Source of the DNA: Streptomyces luteolifulvus
GTDB lineage: Bacteria; Actinomycetota; Actinomycetes; Streptomycetales; Streptomycetaceae
Direction: 5' to 3'
Assembly (NCBI RefSeq): GCF_008806595.1
Contig: NZ_VZRB01000003.1
Span: forward strand, 1 to 64,000
Length of the DNA: 64,000 bases
This document shows, in pieces, positions 40,686-50,000 of the stretch. The notes under the pieces are model-generated. The model was not told the DNA's origin, ran no database searches, and saw nothing but the letters and a program-made list of their open reading frames with translations. The translations under genes and the position numbers were made by a program. The first letter of the stretch is position 1. Each line of letters begins with the position of its first letter.

Positions 40686-41162
40686 CTAGGGCCCCGTCCC
40701 CTCGTGCGCGGACGACGACGGCTCGGCAACCGTCGGCTCCGGCGTCGGGGACGCGGGCGGCTCCGACGGCGACGGCTCCGGTTCCGCCGTCCGCGTCGCG
40801 GTGGGCTGCGCGTCGGGCGGCGACGGCATCCCGGGCCCGGCCTGTTCCCCCGGCGTCGGCACCGCCTGGGAAGCCCCGCTCGCGGCCCCGGACGCCGAAG
40901 CGGACGCCGACTCCCCCGGCTTGCCCTTGCCTCTGCCCTTGTTCTTGCCTTTCCCGCGCCGTCCGTCGGCCGCCGCCCCGAGTCCCGAACCGCCGCCCGA
41001 CGCCCCCGATCCCCCGTCCAGCGCCTCCCCGCCCCGCGGCCCGGCGGAGTGGGACGGCTTCGCGCCCCCGCCTCCGTCGTCGCCCACGCTCACGCAGCCG
41101 GCGGCAGCGGTGACGGCCATGACCGTGGCAGCCAGACGAACGGGTACGTACAAGGGGCGCAC
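40686..41162 (-). CDS. Small Pro/Ser-rich lipoprotein
   Basis: A 158-residue protein with a short signal peptide ending in a lipobox (VTAAAGC, Cys at about 23), followed by a low-complexity Gly/Ser/Pro/Lys-rich region without a recognised domain. GTG 41162 is preferred: GGAGG lies 8 bases upstream and the signal peptide then starts MRPLYVPVRLAATVMAV. The frame is open to 41333. It is probably a cell-surface lipoprotein or spacer; no function can be given. Confidence 0.6.
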   Translation of the reverse strand: MRPLYVPVRLAATVMAVTAAAGCVSVGDDGGGGAKPSHSAGPRGGEALDGGSGASGGGSGLGAAADGRRGKGKNKGRGKGKPGESASASASGAASGASQAVPTPGEQAGPGMPSPPDAQPTATRTAEPEPSPSEPPASPTPEPTVAEPSSSAHEGTGP

Positions 41163-41271
41163 GGGAGCCACCTCCGAGGGCGGGCGCGGATGAAGGGCCA
41201 ACCTGCCCAACTCCCGCCGCCCACAAGAGGACACGCGCACCGGAGGCGAGAACCTCAGGCGTGGGAGCGGC

Positions 41272-41622
41272 TCACCCGTACCCGAGCGCGTGCAGCCGAG
41301 CGTCGTCGATCCCGAAGTGGTGCGCGATCTCATGGACCACCGTCACCTCGGTCTCCTCGACGACCTCCTCCCGCGACGTGCACATCCGCAGCGTCGGGCC
41401 GCGGTAGATCGTGATCCGGTCCGGCAGCACACCCGCGTACCACTCCCCGCGATCGGTCAGCGGAGTCCCCTCGTACAGTCCGAGCAACTCGGGATCGTCC
41501 GCCGGGGGCTCGTCCTCGACGAACACCGCGACGTTGTCCATCAGCCGCGTCAGCTCCGGCGGAATCCGGTCCAGCGCCTCGGCGACCAGTTCCTCGAACT
41601 CCTCGCGCGTCATCTCCAGCAC
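41272..41622 (-). CDS. Minimal zincin-like metallopeptidase family protein
   Basis: A 116-residue protein with the gluzincin motif HEIAHHFG (HExxH) near residue 96 and a downstream Asp (GIDDARL) as possible third ligand. This is the small actinobacterial metallopeptidase family (PF06262 type), found widely in Streptomyces core genomes. Start ATG 41622. The substrate is unknown. Confidence 0.82.
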   Translation of the reverse strand: MLEMTREEFEELVAEALDRIPPELTRLMDNVAVFVEDEPPADDPELLGLYEGTPLTDRGEWYAGVLPDRITIYRGPTLRMCTSREEVVEETEVTVVHEIAHHFGIDDARLHALGYG

Positions 41623-41727
41623 AGACCCATTGTCCGGTACGACGCCCCGGCGGCCCTCGCACGAGCGGCACGAGCCGACACGAGCCCGCCCGGCATAACG
41701 GCGCCGCTACGTGGGCATACGGGATCA

Positions 41728-43347
41728 ATGGTCCGCGTCCCCGTCGCCGTCCGTCAAGCCCTGGCCGCCGTACGAAGGTTCCCCCGCACTCCCGGGAACT
41801 CCCCCACCCGCCGTCCCCGCCCGACCCTCGAACTCGTCGCCCAGCCCCACCCCTGGACCCGCGCCATCGGCCTAATCGCGGTCGTCCTTGTCGGCGCCTG
41901 GCTGGGGCTGCTGATCGTCGGCAATGTACGGACGCCCGTCGGCCCCATGAACACGACCATGACCCTCCGGCCGTCACTCACCGGCGGCACGAAGATCAAC
42001 GTCTCACCGCTCGGCGCCCTCACCCTCGACAGCCACCACGCCCCGGTACGCCTCGACGTGAACGTCGACCAGCTCGACCCCGACCGCTCCCAGGCCCTCG
42101 TCGACCACCCCGAGCGCATCTCCGGCCTCCAGGACGAGGTCACCCACGACGTCCGGCACGGCACGCTGGATCTCGCCCTGCGCTCGGGCGTGGCCGTCGT
42201 CTCCGGCGCCACCGCCCTCGGCCTCGCCGTCTACCGCCGCCCGCGCCGCGCCCTCGCAGCCGGCGGCCTCGCCCTCACCCTCCTGGCGGCCTCCGGAGCC
42301 TCCGCGTACGCCACCTGGAACCCGGAATCCGTCCTGGAACCGAAGTTCTCCGGGCTCCTGTCCTCCGCTCCGTCCCTCGTCGGCAACGCCCGCAGCATCG
42401 TCACCGAATTCAACGTCTACCAGCAGGAGTTGGCCCGCCTGGTGACGAACGTGACCAAGCTGTACGACGTCACCTCCACCCTGCCCGCCTACCAGCCGGA
42501 CCCCAGCACCATCCGGGTGCTGCACGTCTCCGACATCCACCTCAACCCGGCCAGCTGGAAGATCATCGGCTCGCTGGTGCAGCAGTACAAGGTCAATGTG
42601 ATCGTCGACTCCGGCGACACGATGGACCACGGCACGGCTGCGGAGAACGGCTTCCTCGACCCCATCGCCGACCTCGGCGCCCCCTACGTCTGGGTCCGCG
42701 GCAACCATGACTCGCTCGTCACCCAGCGCTATCTCGAAGACATCAAGAACGTCCACGTCCTCGACGACGGCCGGGCGCGGACCATCGCCGGCCTGCGCTT
42801 CGCCGGCATCGGCGACCCCCAGTTCACCCCCGACCGCTCCACCACACCCGGCGCCAGCGCGTCCCAGGAATGGGCCGGTGCCCGCCTCGCCGCGGCCCTG
42901 CGCGCCCAGCGGACCGCCGGCACCCCCGTGGACATCGCCGTCGCCCACGAACCGTCGGCGGCCCGCCGGACGGACGGCGAAGTCCCCCTGGTCCTGGCCG
43001 GACACCTCCACCACGAGGAGATGGAGGTGATGAAGAACGGCACCCGCCTGCGCATCGAAGGCTCGACCGGCGGCAGCGGGCTGCGTGCGGTCGAGGGCAA
43101 GTACCCCGACCCGATCCAGGCGTCGATTCTCTACGTGGACCGCGCCACCCACCGCCTCCAGGCGTGGGACGAGATCGAACTGGGCGGCCTCGGCCTGACG
43201 ACGGCGGAGGTCAGCCGCCACCTCCCGGAGGAGAACCTGCCGGGAGCACGGACAACACCGCCCACCCCGTCGGGCACACCCTCGACCACGGGCTCGACCA
43301 GCCCTTCGGGCACACCCTCCCGCACGCCTGGGCAGGTAGCCCGTTAA
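41728..43347 (+). CDS. Membrane-anchored metallophosphoesterase
   Basis: A 539-residue protein with an N-terminal membrane segment (TRAIGLIAVVLVGAWLGLLIV) and a second pair near 150-195, a soluble linker, and a calcineurin-type phosphoesterase domain: HVSDIHLNP (DxH), VDSGDTMDHG (GDxxD), VRGNHDS (GNHD), and AGHLHH (GHxH). The C-terminal tail is Pro/Thr/Ser-rich. ATG 41728 fits the divergent layout with the metallopeptidase gene. The substrate (nucleotide, phosphoprotein or wall component) cannot be read. Confidence 0.82.
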   Translation: MVRVPVAVRQALAAVRRFPRTPGNSPTRRPRPTLELVAQPHPWTRAIGLIAVVLVGAWLGLLIVGNVRTPVGPMNTTMTLRPSLTGGTKINVSPLGALTLDSHHAPVRLDVNVDQLDPDRSQALVDHPERISGLQDEVTHDVRHGTLDLALRSGVAVVSGATALGLAVYRRPRRALAAGGLALTLLAASGASAYATWNPESVLEPKFSGLLSSAPSLVGNARSIVTEFNVYQQELARLVTNVTKLYDVTSTLPAYQPDPSTIRVLHVSDIHLNPASWKIIGSLVQQYKVNVIVDSGDTMDHGTAAENGFLDPIADLGAPYVWVRGNHDSLVTQRYLEDIKNVHVLDDGRARTIAGLRFAGIGDPQFTPDRSTTPGASASQEWAGARLAAALRAQRTAGTPVDIAVAHEPSAARRTDGEVPLVLAGHLHHEEMEVMKNGTRLRIEGSTGGSGLRAVEGKYPDPIQASILYVDRATHRLQAWDEIELGGLGLTTAEVSRHLPEENLPGARTTPPTPSGTPSTTGSTSPSGTPSRTPGQVAR

Positions 43348-43427
43348 ACGGTTTTGGCGATACCTCCCGCCATCCCATATGCTTCTCACGTCCCCGACGC
43401 GCTGCGAAGCGCCCAGGCGGGCCGATA

Positions 43428-43500
43428 GCCCTCATCGTCTAGCGGCCTAGGACGCCGCCCTTTCAAGGCGGTAGCACGGGTTCGAATCCCGTTGGGGGCA
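43428..43500 (+). tRNA. tRNA-Glu (TTC)
   Basis: A 73-base cloverleaf; acceptor GCCCTCA pairs across to TGGGGGC with wobble, and the anticodon TTC is in loop CTTTCAA. First gene of a Glu-Asp-Phe tRNA cluster. Confidence 0.93.
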
Positions 43501-43552
43501 CGCAGTACCGTGTGCGACACTTACGTCCGTTGGTTCGCACACAACCACACCG

Positions 43553-43627
43553 GGTCCTGTGGAGCAGTTTGGAGTGCTCGCCACCCTGTCAAGGTGGAGG
43601 CCGCGGGTTCAAATCCCGTCAGGACCG
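43553..43627 (+). tRNA. tRNA-Asp (GTC), copy 1
   Basis: A 75-base cloverleaf with acceptor GGTCCTG/CAGGACC and anticodon GTC. Identical to the copy at 48346-48420. Confidence 0.94.
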
Positions 43628-43651
43628 CCGAGGTTTCTCAGGAGACCTCGT

Positions 43652-43725
43652 GGCTGGGTAGCTCAGTTGGTACGAGCGTCCGCCTGAAAAGCGGAAGGTC
43701 GCCGGTTCGACCCCGGCCCCAGCCA
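43652..43725 (+). tRNA. tRNA-Phe (GAA)
   Basis: A 74-base cloverleaf with acceptor GGCTGGG/CCCAGCC and anticodon GAA in loop CTGAAAA. Last gene of the tRNA cluster, followed 5 bases later by a terminator hairpin. Confidence 0.94.
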
Positions 43726-43730
43726 CAACC

Positions 43731-43760
43731 GAAGGCCCCGTCCACGTGGACGGGGCCTTC
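43731..43760 (+). terminator. Terminator of the tRNA cluster
   Basis: A perfect 30-base palindrome immediately after tRNA-Phe, able to form a strong hairpin. No T-run follows, as is common in Streptomyces. Confidence 0.75.
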
Positions 43761-43879
43761 GACGTTCTGGTCAGTTGTGTCCTGGCGGGGCATGGCCCGC
43801 GGGGTTCCGGTTGTCGGTGTCCTGGTTCAGGCCGCCGCCGGTGCAGGTCGGCTGCTGGCCGCCGGGCTGATCGCCGCCG

Positions 43880-44161
43880 TTGTTGGTGGAGCGGGACCGG
43901 GCGCGGTACGGGCTGCTCGCTGTGGTGCTGAGCAATCCGGCGATCTCGGGCGTCGCGATCTTCGGGGTCTGGCGGCTCGACGGCGACAAGGCGGTGATCG
44001 TCGGTGTCCTGACGGCCGCGTTCACCGCGGTGAGCAGCATGACCACGGCGTATCTGGGGATCAAGGCCGTGTCCAACACGGCGAAGTCCATCGCTCTGGG
44101 CGACACCGGCTCCCGCCGCGCCCAGGCGGCACCCACATCGACGACGCCACCACACCTCTGA
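43880..44161 (+). CDS. Small membrane protein
   Basis: A 93-residue protein with two hydrophobic segments (LLAVVLSNPAISGVAIFGVW and VIVGVLTAAFTAVSSMTTAYL) and a Lys/Ser-containing C-terminal part (GIKAVSNTAKSIA). The fold is that of a small two-helix membrane protein; I cannot assign a function. TTG 43880 or GTG 43886 could be the start, neither with a strong Shine-Dalgarno sequence. It lies between the tRNA cluster and hrpA. Confidence 0.5.
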   Translation: MLVERDRARYGLLAVVLSNPAISGVAIFGVWRLDGDKAVIVGVLTAAFTAVSSMTTAYLGIKAVSNTAKSIALGDTGSRRAQAAPTSTTPPHL

Positions 44162-44297
44162 CGAGGCCGTTCAGGCCGATCCGGGGTCTGGGGGCAGAGC
44201 ACCCAGGGACGGTCACCGCGGCCCACCAGCCCCGCCGAACCGCCGGAGGCAAAAGCGTTCGCCACGCATTTCCCCGGGATGAGATCCTGGACCGCGT

Positions 44298-47200
44298 ATG
44301 TCTACGCATCCCGCCCCCGGCACCTCCGCCCTCGGCACCCTCGCCCCTCGCCTGACCGAGCTGTCCCTGCGCGATGCGCATCTGCTCGGGCGCAGGCTCG
44401 AAGGCGCGCGCAAGATCCGTAAGCCGGAGGCGCGTGCCGCGGTTCTGGCCGAGATCGAGACGGAGGTCGGCAGGGCCGAGGCCCGGATCGGCGCACGGCG
44501 GGTCCGCGTGCCCGCGGTGACGTATCCCGAACAGCTGCCCGTCAGCCAGAAGAGGGACGAGATCGCGGCGGCCATCCGTGATCATCAGGTCGTCATCGTC
44601 GCCGGTGAGACCGGTTCCGGGAAGACGACGCAGATCCCGAAGATCTGTCTCGAGCTGGGGCGCGGGGTCCGCGGCATGATCGGGCACACCCAGCCCCGCC
44701 GTATCGCCGCGCGCACGGTCGCCGAGCGGGTGGCGGAGGAACTGGCCACGCCGCTGGGCGAGGCCGTGGGCTGGAAGGTGCGGTTCACCGACCAGGTGAA
44801 CCCCGACGCCACCTTCGTCAAGCTGATGACGGACGGCATTCTGCTCGCCGAGATCCAGACGGACCGCGAGCTGCGCGCCTACGACACGATCATCATCGAC
44901 GAGGCCCACGAGCGGTCCCTCAACATCGACTTCCTGCTCGGCTATCTCGCCCAGCTGCTGCCCAAACGGCCGGATCTGAAGGTCGTGATCACGTCCGCGA
45001 CGATCGATCCCGAGCGTTTCTCGCGGCACTTCGGCGATGCGCCGATCGTCGAGGTCAGCGGCCGGACGTATCCGGTCGAGGTGCGCTACCGGCCGCTCCT
45101 GGAGGAGGACGGGGACGACGCCGACCGGGACCAGATCACCGCGATCTGCGATGCGGTCGAGGAGCTCCAGGCCGAGGGCAAGGGCGACATCCTCGTCTTT
45201 CTCTCCGGTGAGCGGGAGATCCGGGACACCGCGGACGCCCTCATCAGGAAGAACTACCGCTTCACCGAGGTCCTCCCGCTCTACGCCCGGCTCTCCCACG
45301 CCGAGCAGCACCGGGTGTTCCAGCCGCACACCGGCCGAAGGATCGTTCTGGCGACCAACGTCGCCGAGACGTCGCTGACGGTCCCGGGCATCAAGTTCGT
45401 CATCGACCCCGGCTTCGCCCGGATCTCGCGCTACAGCCATCGCACCAAGGTCCAGCGGCTGCCGATCGAGCCGGTGTCCCAGGCGAGCGCCAACCAGCGC
45501 AAGGGCCGCTGCGGGCGGACCAGCGACGGTGTCTGCATCCGTCTGTACGGCGAGGACGACTTCAACGCCCGTCCGGAGTTCACGGACGCGGAGATCCTGC
45601 GTACCAACCTGGCGAGTGTCATCCTCCAGATGACCGCGGCCGGCCTCGGCGACATCGGGAAGTTCCCGTTCATCGACCCGCCGGACCATCGCAACATCCG
45701 CGACGGCGTGCAGCTCCTTCAGGAGCTGGGCGCGCTGGACCCGGCGCAGAAGGACGTCCGCAAACGGCTCACGCAGACCGGCCGGAAGCTGGCCCAGCTG
45801 CCGGTCGACCCGCGGCTGGCCCGGATGGTCCTGGAGGCCGACAAGAACGGCTGTGTGCGCGAGGTCATGGTCATAGCGGCCGCGCTGTCCATCCAGGACC
45901 CGCGCGAGCGCCCGTCCGACAAGCAGGCGCAGGCGGATCAGCAGCACGCCCGTTTCAAGGACGAGACGAGCGACTTCCTCGCCTATCTCAACCTGTGGCG
46001 CTATGTGCGGGAGCAGCAGAAGGAGCGGGGCTCGTCGTCCTTCCGGCGGATGTGCAAGCAGGAGTACCTGAACTTCCTGCGCATTCGCGAGTGGCAGGAC
46101 ATCTACAGCCAACTCCGCACGGTCGCCAAGCAGATGGGCATCCACCTCGACGAGGAGGACGCCCCCGCCGACCGCATCCATGTGTCCTTGCTCGCCGGTC
46201 TGCTCTCGCACATCGGCATGAAGGATGTGAAGGAGGGCGCGAAGAACGAGTACCTGGGCGCCCGCAACGCCAAGTTCGCCGTCTTCCCGGGCTCGGCCCT
46301 CTTCAGGAGACCCCCGCGCTTCGTGATGTCGGCCGAGCTGGTGGAGACCTCCCGGCTGTGGGCCCGCGTCAACGCGAAGATCGAGCCGGAGTGGGTCGAG
46401 CCGCTCGCCGGGCACCTGCTCAAACGGACGTACAGCGAACCGCACTGGGAGAAGGATCAGGCGGCGGTGATGGCGTACGAGAAGGTCACGCTGTACGGCG
46501 TGCCGATCATCGCCCAGCGGAAGGTGAACTACGGCCGCATCGACCCGGAGGCGAGCCGCGAGCTTTTCATCCGCAACGCCCTGGTCGAGGGCGACTGGCG
46601 AACGCACCACAAGTTCTTCGCCGACAACCGCAGGCTCCTGAGCGAGGTGGAGGAGCTGGAGCACCGGGCGCGGCGCCGGGACATCGTGGTCGACGACGAG
46701 ACGCTGTTCGACTTCTACGACCAGCGGGTCCCCGAACAGGTCGTGTCCGGCGCCCACTTCGACTCGTGGTGGAAGCGGAAGCGGCACGAGCAGCCCGACT
46801 TCCTGGACTTCGAGCGGGAGATGCTCATCCGGGAGTCGGCGGAGGCGGTCACGAAGGCCGACTACCCGGACTCGTGGCGGCAGGGGCAGCTGAAGTTCCG
46901 TGTGACGTACCAGTTCGAGCCGGGCGCGGACGCGGACGGTGTGACGGTCCACATCCCGCTCCAGGTGCTCAACCAGGTCACGGACGAGGGCTTCGACTGG
47001 CAGATCCCGGGCCTGCGGGAAGAGCTGGTGACGGAGCTCATCCGCTCCCTGCCGAAGCCGATCCGCCGCAACTATGTGCCGGCCCCTGACTTCGCGAAGC
47101 GGTTCCTGGACCAGGCGGTCCCGCTGCAGGAGCCGCTGACGACGACGATGGCGCGGGAGCTCAAGCGCATGGTCGGCGTCCCCTTCACCGCCGACGACTT

Positions 47201-48251
47201 CGACCGGGCGAGGGTCCCCGACCATCTGCGCATCACCTTCCGGATCGTCGACGAACGGCGCCGCAGGCTCGCCGAGGACAAGGACCTGGAGGTGCTGAAG
47301 CTCCGGCTGAAGCCGAAGGCGCGCCAGGCTCTGTCGCAGGCCGCGGCGGCGACGGCCGAGCGGCAGGGCGGGGAGTCCCTGGAGCGCAGGGGCCTGACCG
47401 ACTGGACGATCGGTTCGCTCACCCGGGTCTTCGAGACGCGCAGGGCCGGCCAGCCGGTGAAGGCGTACCCGGCGCTGGTCGACGACGGCGACACGGTGTC
47501 GGTCCGCCTCTTCGACACGGAGGCGGAGCAGGCGGAGGCGATGTGGAAGGGCATGCGTCGGCTGATCCTGCGCAACATCCCGGTGAACCCGGCGAAGTTC
47601 GCGGCCGAGAAGCTGACGAACGCGCAGAAACTGGCCCTGTCCGCCAATCCGCACGGTTCCGTCCAGGCCCTGTTCGACGACTGCGCGATGGCGGCGGCGG
47701 ACAAGCTGATCGGGGACTTCGGGGGTCCGGCGTGGGACGAGGAGTCGTACCGGAAGCTGTACGACAAGGTGCGCGCGGAGATCGTCGACACGACGGTCCG
47801 GACGGTGGGCCAGGTGCAGCAGGTCCTCGCCGCCTGGCAGGCCTGTGAGCGCCGTCTGAAAGCCGTGCGGAGCCCCGCGCTGCTGGCGAACCTCCAGGAC
47901 GTACGGGGGCAGCTGGACGCTCTCGTGAAGCCGGGCTTCGTCACGGAGGCGGGCATACGGCGGCTTCCCGACCTCATGCGCTACCTGGTCGCGGCGGACC
48001 GGCGCTTGCAGCAGATGCCGACCGGCGTACAGCGGGACACGACCCGCATGGAGAAGGTCCATGAGATGCGGGACGAGTACGCGTGGCTGCTGGAGCAGCT
48101 GCCGCAGGGCCGCCCGGTCCCGTCGTCGGTCCGGGACATCCGCTGGATGATCGAGGAGCTCCGGGTCAGCTATTTCGCCCACGCGCTCGGCACGGCGTAC
48201 CCCGTCTCCGACAAGCGGATCGTGAAGGCGATCGACGCTGCCGTTCCGTGA
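44298..48251 (+). CDS. hrpA: ATP-dependent RNA helicase HrpA
   Basis: A 1317-residue DEAH-box helicase, the normal length for HrpA. Motif I is AGETGSGKTTQ, Ia TQPRRIAARTVA, II DEAHERS, III TSATID, V TNVAETSLTVPG, and VI QRKGRCGR. The C-terminal DUF3418 half of HrpA follows (VVDDETLFDFYDQRVP, DWTIGSLTRVF). HrpA acts in translation-associated RNA remodelling. It lies in core Streptomyces order upstream of bldC. The 1438-residue frame on the opposite strand is a high-GC shadow. Confidence 0.95.
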   Translation: MSTHPAPGTSALGTLAPRLTELSLRDAHLLGRRLEGARKIRKPEARAAVLAEIETEVGRAEARIGARRVRVPAVTYPEQLPVSQKRDEIAAAIRDHQVVIVAGETGSGKTTQIPKICLELGRGVRGMIGHTQPRRIAARTVAERVAEELATPLGEAVGWKVRFTDQVNPDATFVKLMTDGILLAEIQTDRELRAYDTIIIDEAHERSLNIDFLLGYLAQLLPKRPDLKVVITSATIDPERFSRHFGDAPIVEVSGRTYPVEVRYRPLLEEDGDDADRDQITAICDAVEELQAEGKGDILVFLSGEREIRDTADALIRKNYRFTEVLPLYARLSHAEQHRVFQPHTGRRIVLATNVAETSLTVPGIKFVIDPGFARISRYSHRTKVQRLPIEPVSQASANQRKGRCGRTSDGVCIRLYGEDDFNARPEFTDAEILRTNLASVILQMTAAGLGDIGKFPFIDPPDHRNIRDGVQLLQELGALDPAQKDVRKRLTQTGRKLAQLPVDPRLARMVLEADKNGCVREVMVIAAALSIQDPRERPSDKQAQADQQHARFKDETSDFLAYLNLWRYVREQQKERGSSSFRRMCKQEYLNFLRIREWQDIYSQLRTVAKQMGIHLDEEDAPADRIHVSLLAGLLSHIGMKDVKEGAKNEYLGARNAKFAVFPGSALFRRPPRFVMSAELVETSRLWARVNAKIEPEWVEPLAGHLLKRTYSEPHWEKDQAAVMAYEKVTLYGVPIIAQRKVNYGRIDPEASRELFIRNALVEGDWRTHHKFFADNRRLLSEVEELEHRARRRDIVVDDETLFDFYDQRVPEQVVSGAHFDSWWKRKRHEQPDFLDFEREMLIRESAEAVTKADYPDSWRQGQLKFRVTYQFEPGADADGVTVHIPLQVLNQVTDEGFDWQIPGLREELVTELIRSLPKPIRRNYVPAPDFAKRFLDQAVPLQEPLTTTMARELKRMVGVPFTADDFDRARVPDHLRITFRIVDERRRRLAEDKDLEVLKLRLKPKARQALSQAAAATAERQGGESLERRGLTDWTIGSLTRVFETRRAGQPVKAYPALVDDGDTVSVRLFDTEAEQAEAMWKGMRRLILRNIPVNPAKFAAEKLTNAQKLALSANPHGSVQALFDDCAMAAADKLIGDFGGPAWDEESYRKLYDKVRAEIVDTTVRTVGQVQQVLAAWQACERRLKAVRSPALLANLQDVRGQLDALVKPGFVTEAGIRRLPDLMRYLVAADRRLQQMPTGVQRDTTRMEKVHEMRDEYAWLLEQLPQGRPVPSSVRDIRWMIEELRVSYFAHALGTAYPVSDKRIVKAIDAAVP

Positions 48252-48345
48252 CAGGCACGCCACACAGGGTGAGTTCGACCGGGGCCTCACCCTCCTGTAC
48301 AGTCTCTTCTCGCAGCACAGCGCACCGCCAAGTGCCGCGAAACCT

Positions 48346-48420
48346 GGTCCTGTGGAGCAGTTTGGAGTGCTCGCCACCCTGTCAAGGTGGAGGCCGCGGG
48401 TTCAAATCCCGTCAGGACCG
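48346..48420 (+). tRNA. tRNA-Asp (GTC), copy 2
   Basis: All 75 bases are identical to 43553-43627. It lies 94 bases after the hrpA stop and has its own terminator. Confidence 0.94.
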
Positions 48421-48430
48421 CAGTGAACAG

Positions 48431-48460
48431 AGAGCCCGGGTCTTCGGACCCGGGCTCTCT
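48431..48460 (+). terminator. Terminator of the second tRNA-Asp
   Basis: Perfect 12-bp arms (48431-48442, 48447-48458) with a TTCG tetraloop, followed by a short T-rich stretch. Confidence 0.8.
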
Positions 48461-48620
48461 TGCTTGTGCGGACACCTGGAAGCTGCCTCTGCGGTCGCCT
48501 GGAAGCCCCGCACAGACGCCTGGAAGCGCGCGTACGGGGCTCAGGCTCTCTTGACGCCGTCACATTCCCTCGGTACCCAGAAACCAGGGCCCCTTCTCCG
48601 TACGGCCCCGGAGGTGGCGC

Positions 48621-48818
48621 ATGACGGCATCGGCGAGGCACGAAACGCGGGCATTGCTCCGCGCGCATCTGTCGGCTGCTTCGTCGTATCGGTACCGCCA
48701 TCTCACGCGCCACTGCCCGATCTGCCATCACCTGCTCCGCCTGGCGATGGACACCGCTCCACGAGCCGTGGGGGCTCAGCCGGAGGCGGTCGAGGACGAG
48801 AGCCCGTCCCCCGCGTGA
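48621..48818 (+). CDS. DUF6274 family protein
   Basis: A 65-residue protein MTASARHETRALLRAHLSAA... with HCPICHHLLRLAM (CxxC plus flanking His) suggesting zinc binding. It matches the small Streptomyces family annotated DUF6274, which sits beside bldC. ATG 48621 has GGAGG 6 bases upstream. Function unknown. Confidence 0.82.
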   Translation: MTASARHETRALLRAHLSAASSYRYRHLTRHCPICHHLLRLAMDTAPRAVGAQPEAVEDESPSPA

Positions 48819-49281
48819 CCACCGTCACTGCCCAACAGCCGTGCTGCCGCGGGGCCCTGGAGCCGCGTGGCCCCTTTAGCGCACACGTACCAGCAGCAAC
48901 AAGCGGCCCGTCATGTGACGGGTGTCACCGCATGAGTTTCTGAAACCGCGGTACTTACCCCTCACGTACAACAGGTCAATTTAATATGTGCAATTGCACC
49001 ACTAGGGCAGGGTGTCCGCGGGAGATCCGACACCCCTCCCCAGACTCCGACAAGGCTGCTCACAGAGCACCTGCCAGAACACGTTCCGCGCACAAAAAAG
49101 ATCGCGCTGGACCCGGCGGAGTCCAGCGCGATCGACGACGCACCCGTGTGCACTGCTCGGAAAGCTTCAAAGAGCGTGGGCGTGGGACCTGTTGGGGCAG
49201 GGCCCGCGTCGCTTGGAGCTGTGGTTCCGGGCGTCTCGGCAGGTTGGGGGACCTGCCGGTTTTGCCCGGTTATTCAGTTGT
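48819..49281. other. Non-coding region between the DUF6274 gene and bldC
   Basis: About 460 bases with no gene that I can support. It contains an AT-rich patch (48965-49005), the bldC terminator (49110-49143) and the 3' untranslated region of bldC. Confidence 0.5.
49110..49143 (-). terminator. Intrinsic terminator downstream of bldC
   Basis: Perfect 13-bp arms (49110-49122, 49131-49143) with an 8-base loop. On the minus strand they are followed by a TTTTTT run (complement of 49103-49109), a classic rho-independent terminator. Confidence 0.85.
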
Positions 49282-49488
49282 TCAGGCCTCGCTGCGCTGC
49301 TGCGGGATGCCCGCGAGCAGAGCGCGGACCTCAGCCTCGCGGTAGCGGCGGTGCCCGCCGAGCGTGCGGATCGACGTGAGCTTGCCGGCCTTCGCCCACC
49401 GCGTGACCGTCTTGGGGTCGACGCGGAACATCGTGGCGACCTCAGCCGGGGTCAGCAGCGGCTCGGCATCAGGGGTGCGAGCGGTCAT
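49282..49488 (-). CDS. bldC: Developmental transcriptional regulator BldC
   Basis: A 68-residue MerR-like winged-helix protein lacking the MerR effector domain. The sequence (LLTPAEVATMFRVDPKTVTRW, LTSIRTLGGHRRY) is that of the highly conserved Streptomyces BldC, which binds as head-to-tail oligomers and controls the timing of development and antibiotic genes. ATG 49488 has GGAGG 7 bases upstream. A strong terminator follows. The upstream 500 bases are free of genes and carry an inverted repeat that could regulate it. Confidence 0.97.
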   Translation of the reverse strand: MTARTPDAEPLLTPAEVATMFRVDPKTVTRWAKAGKLTSIRTLGGHRRYREAEVRALLAGIPQQRSEA

Positions 49489-50000
49489 GAGCGGCCTCCT
49501 CGGGAGAACCGAACCTTCTCGGTTCTTTCCTCTAAATTCTGCACCTTGACCCGCGTTGCCCGAAATGGCGGACGCGAGTCGAGTCGGTTATAGGACGAAC
49601 GGCTTGTCCTCGGCACTACAACTACACCATCTGTCCAGCCGCGTCGGCCAAACCGATGGAATTGCCCCCCAGGTGTTCATCGGCGACGGAAGCCGATGGA
49701 CCATGCCATAGCGGACAGTCACGCCACTGTGACGATCAGTCACAGGGCGATCAGGAGTCACAAGACCCCCCAAAGCGTGCAATGCTGAGATTCCACCCTT
49801 TACGTGGGCAGACAGAGCCTCCCCCGGACTCCTTGTCCTATTTTGGCACGAGGAGGGGCAAGGGACGCAAGGGCCGCGTACGTGCGGTCCGTCACGCTTG
49901 ACGGCAAACGCCCGTATCGGTATCTACGTCCGTTGTTGACGAAACCTCAGGACCAAGCCGGTCCGAGGACGAAACACCAAAATCGGCGTCGGGTCAAACG
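49489..50000. other. bldC upstream region, non-coding
   Basis: About 510 bases with no supported gene. It holds the bldC promoter region and an inverted repeat TGTGAC-gatca-GTCACA (49728-49744), 240 bases upstream of the bldC start. Confidence 0.5.

Noticed and set aside
38395..40689. 764-residue plus-strand frame opposite the DEAD-box helicase
   Set aside because: Antisense shadow of a helicase with complete motifs; the TVTVEGT repeats merely mirror the RGG tail.
43771..44265. 164-residue minus-strand frame after the tRNA cluster
   Set aside because: Overlaps a plus-strand frame with two clean membrane helices and runs towards a terminator; no domain seen.
44061..48377. 1438-residue open frame on the minus strand opposite hrpA
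   Set aside because: High-GC shadow frame: hrpA on the plus strand has all helicase motifs, and the minus frame has low-complexity Arg/Asp/Val content with no recognisable domain.
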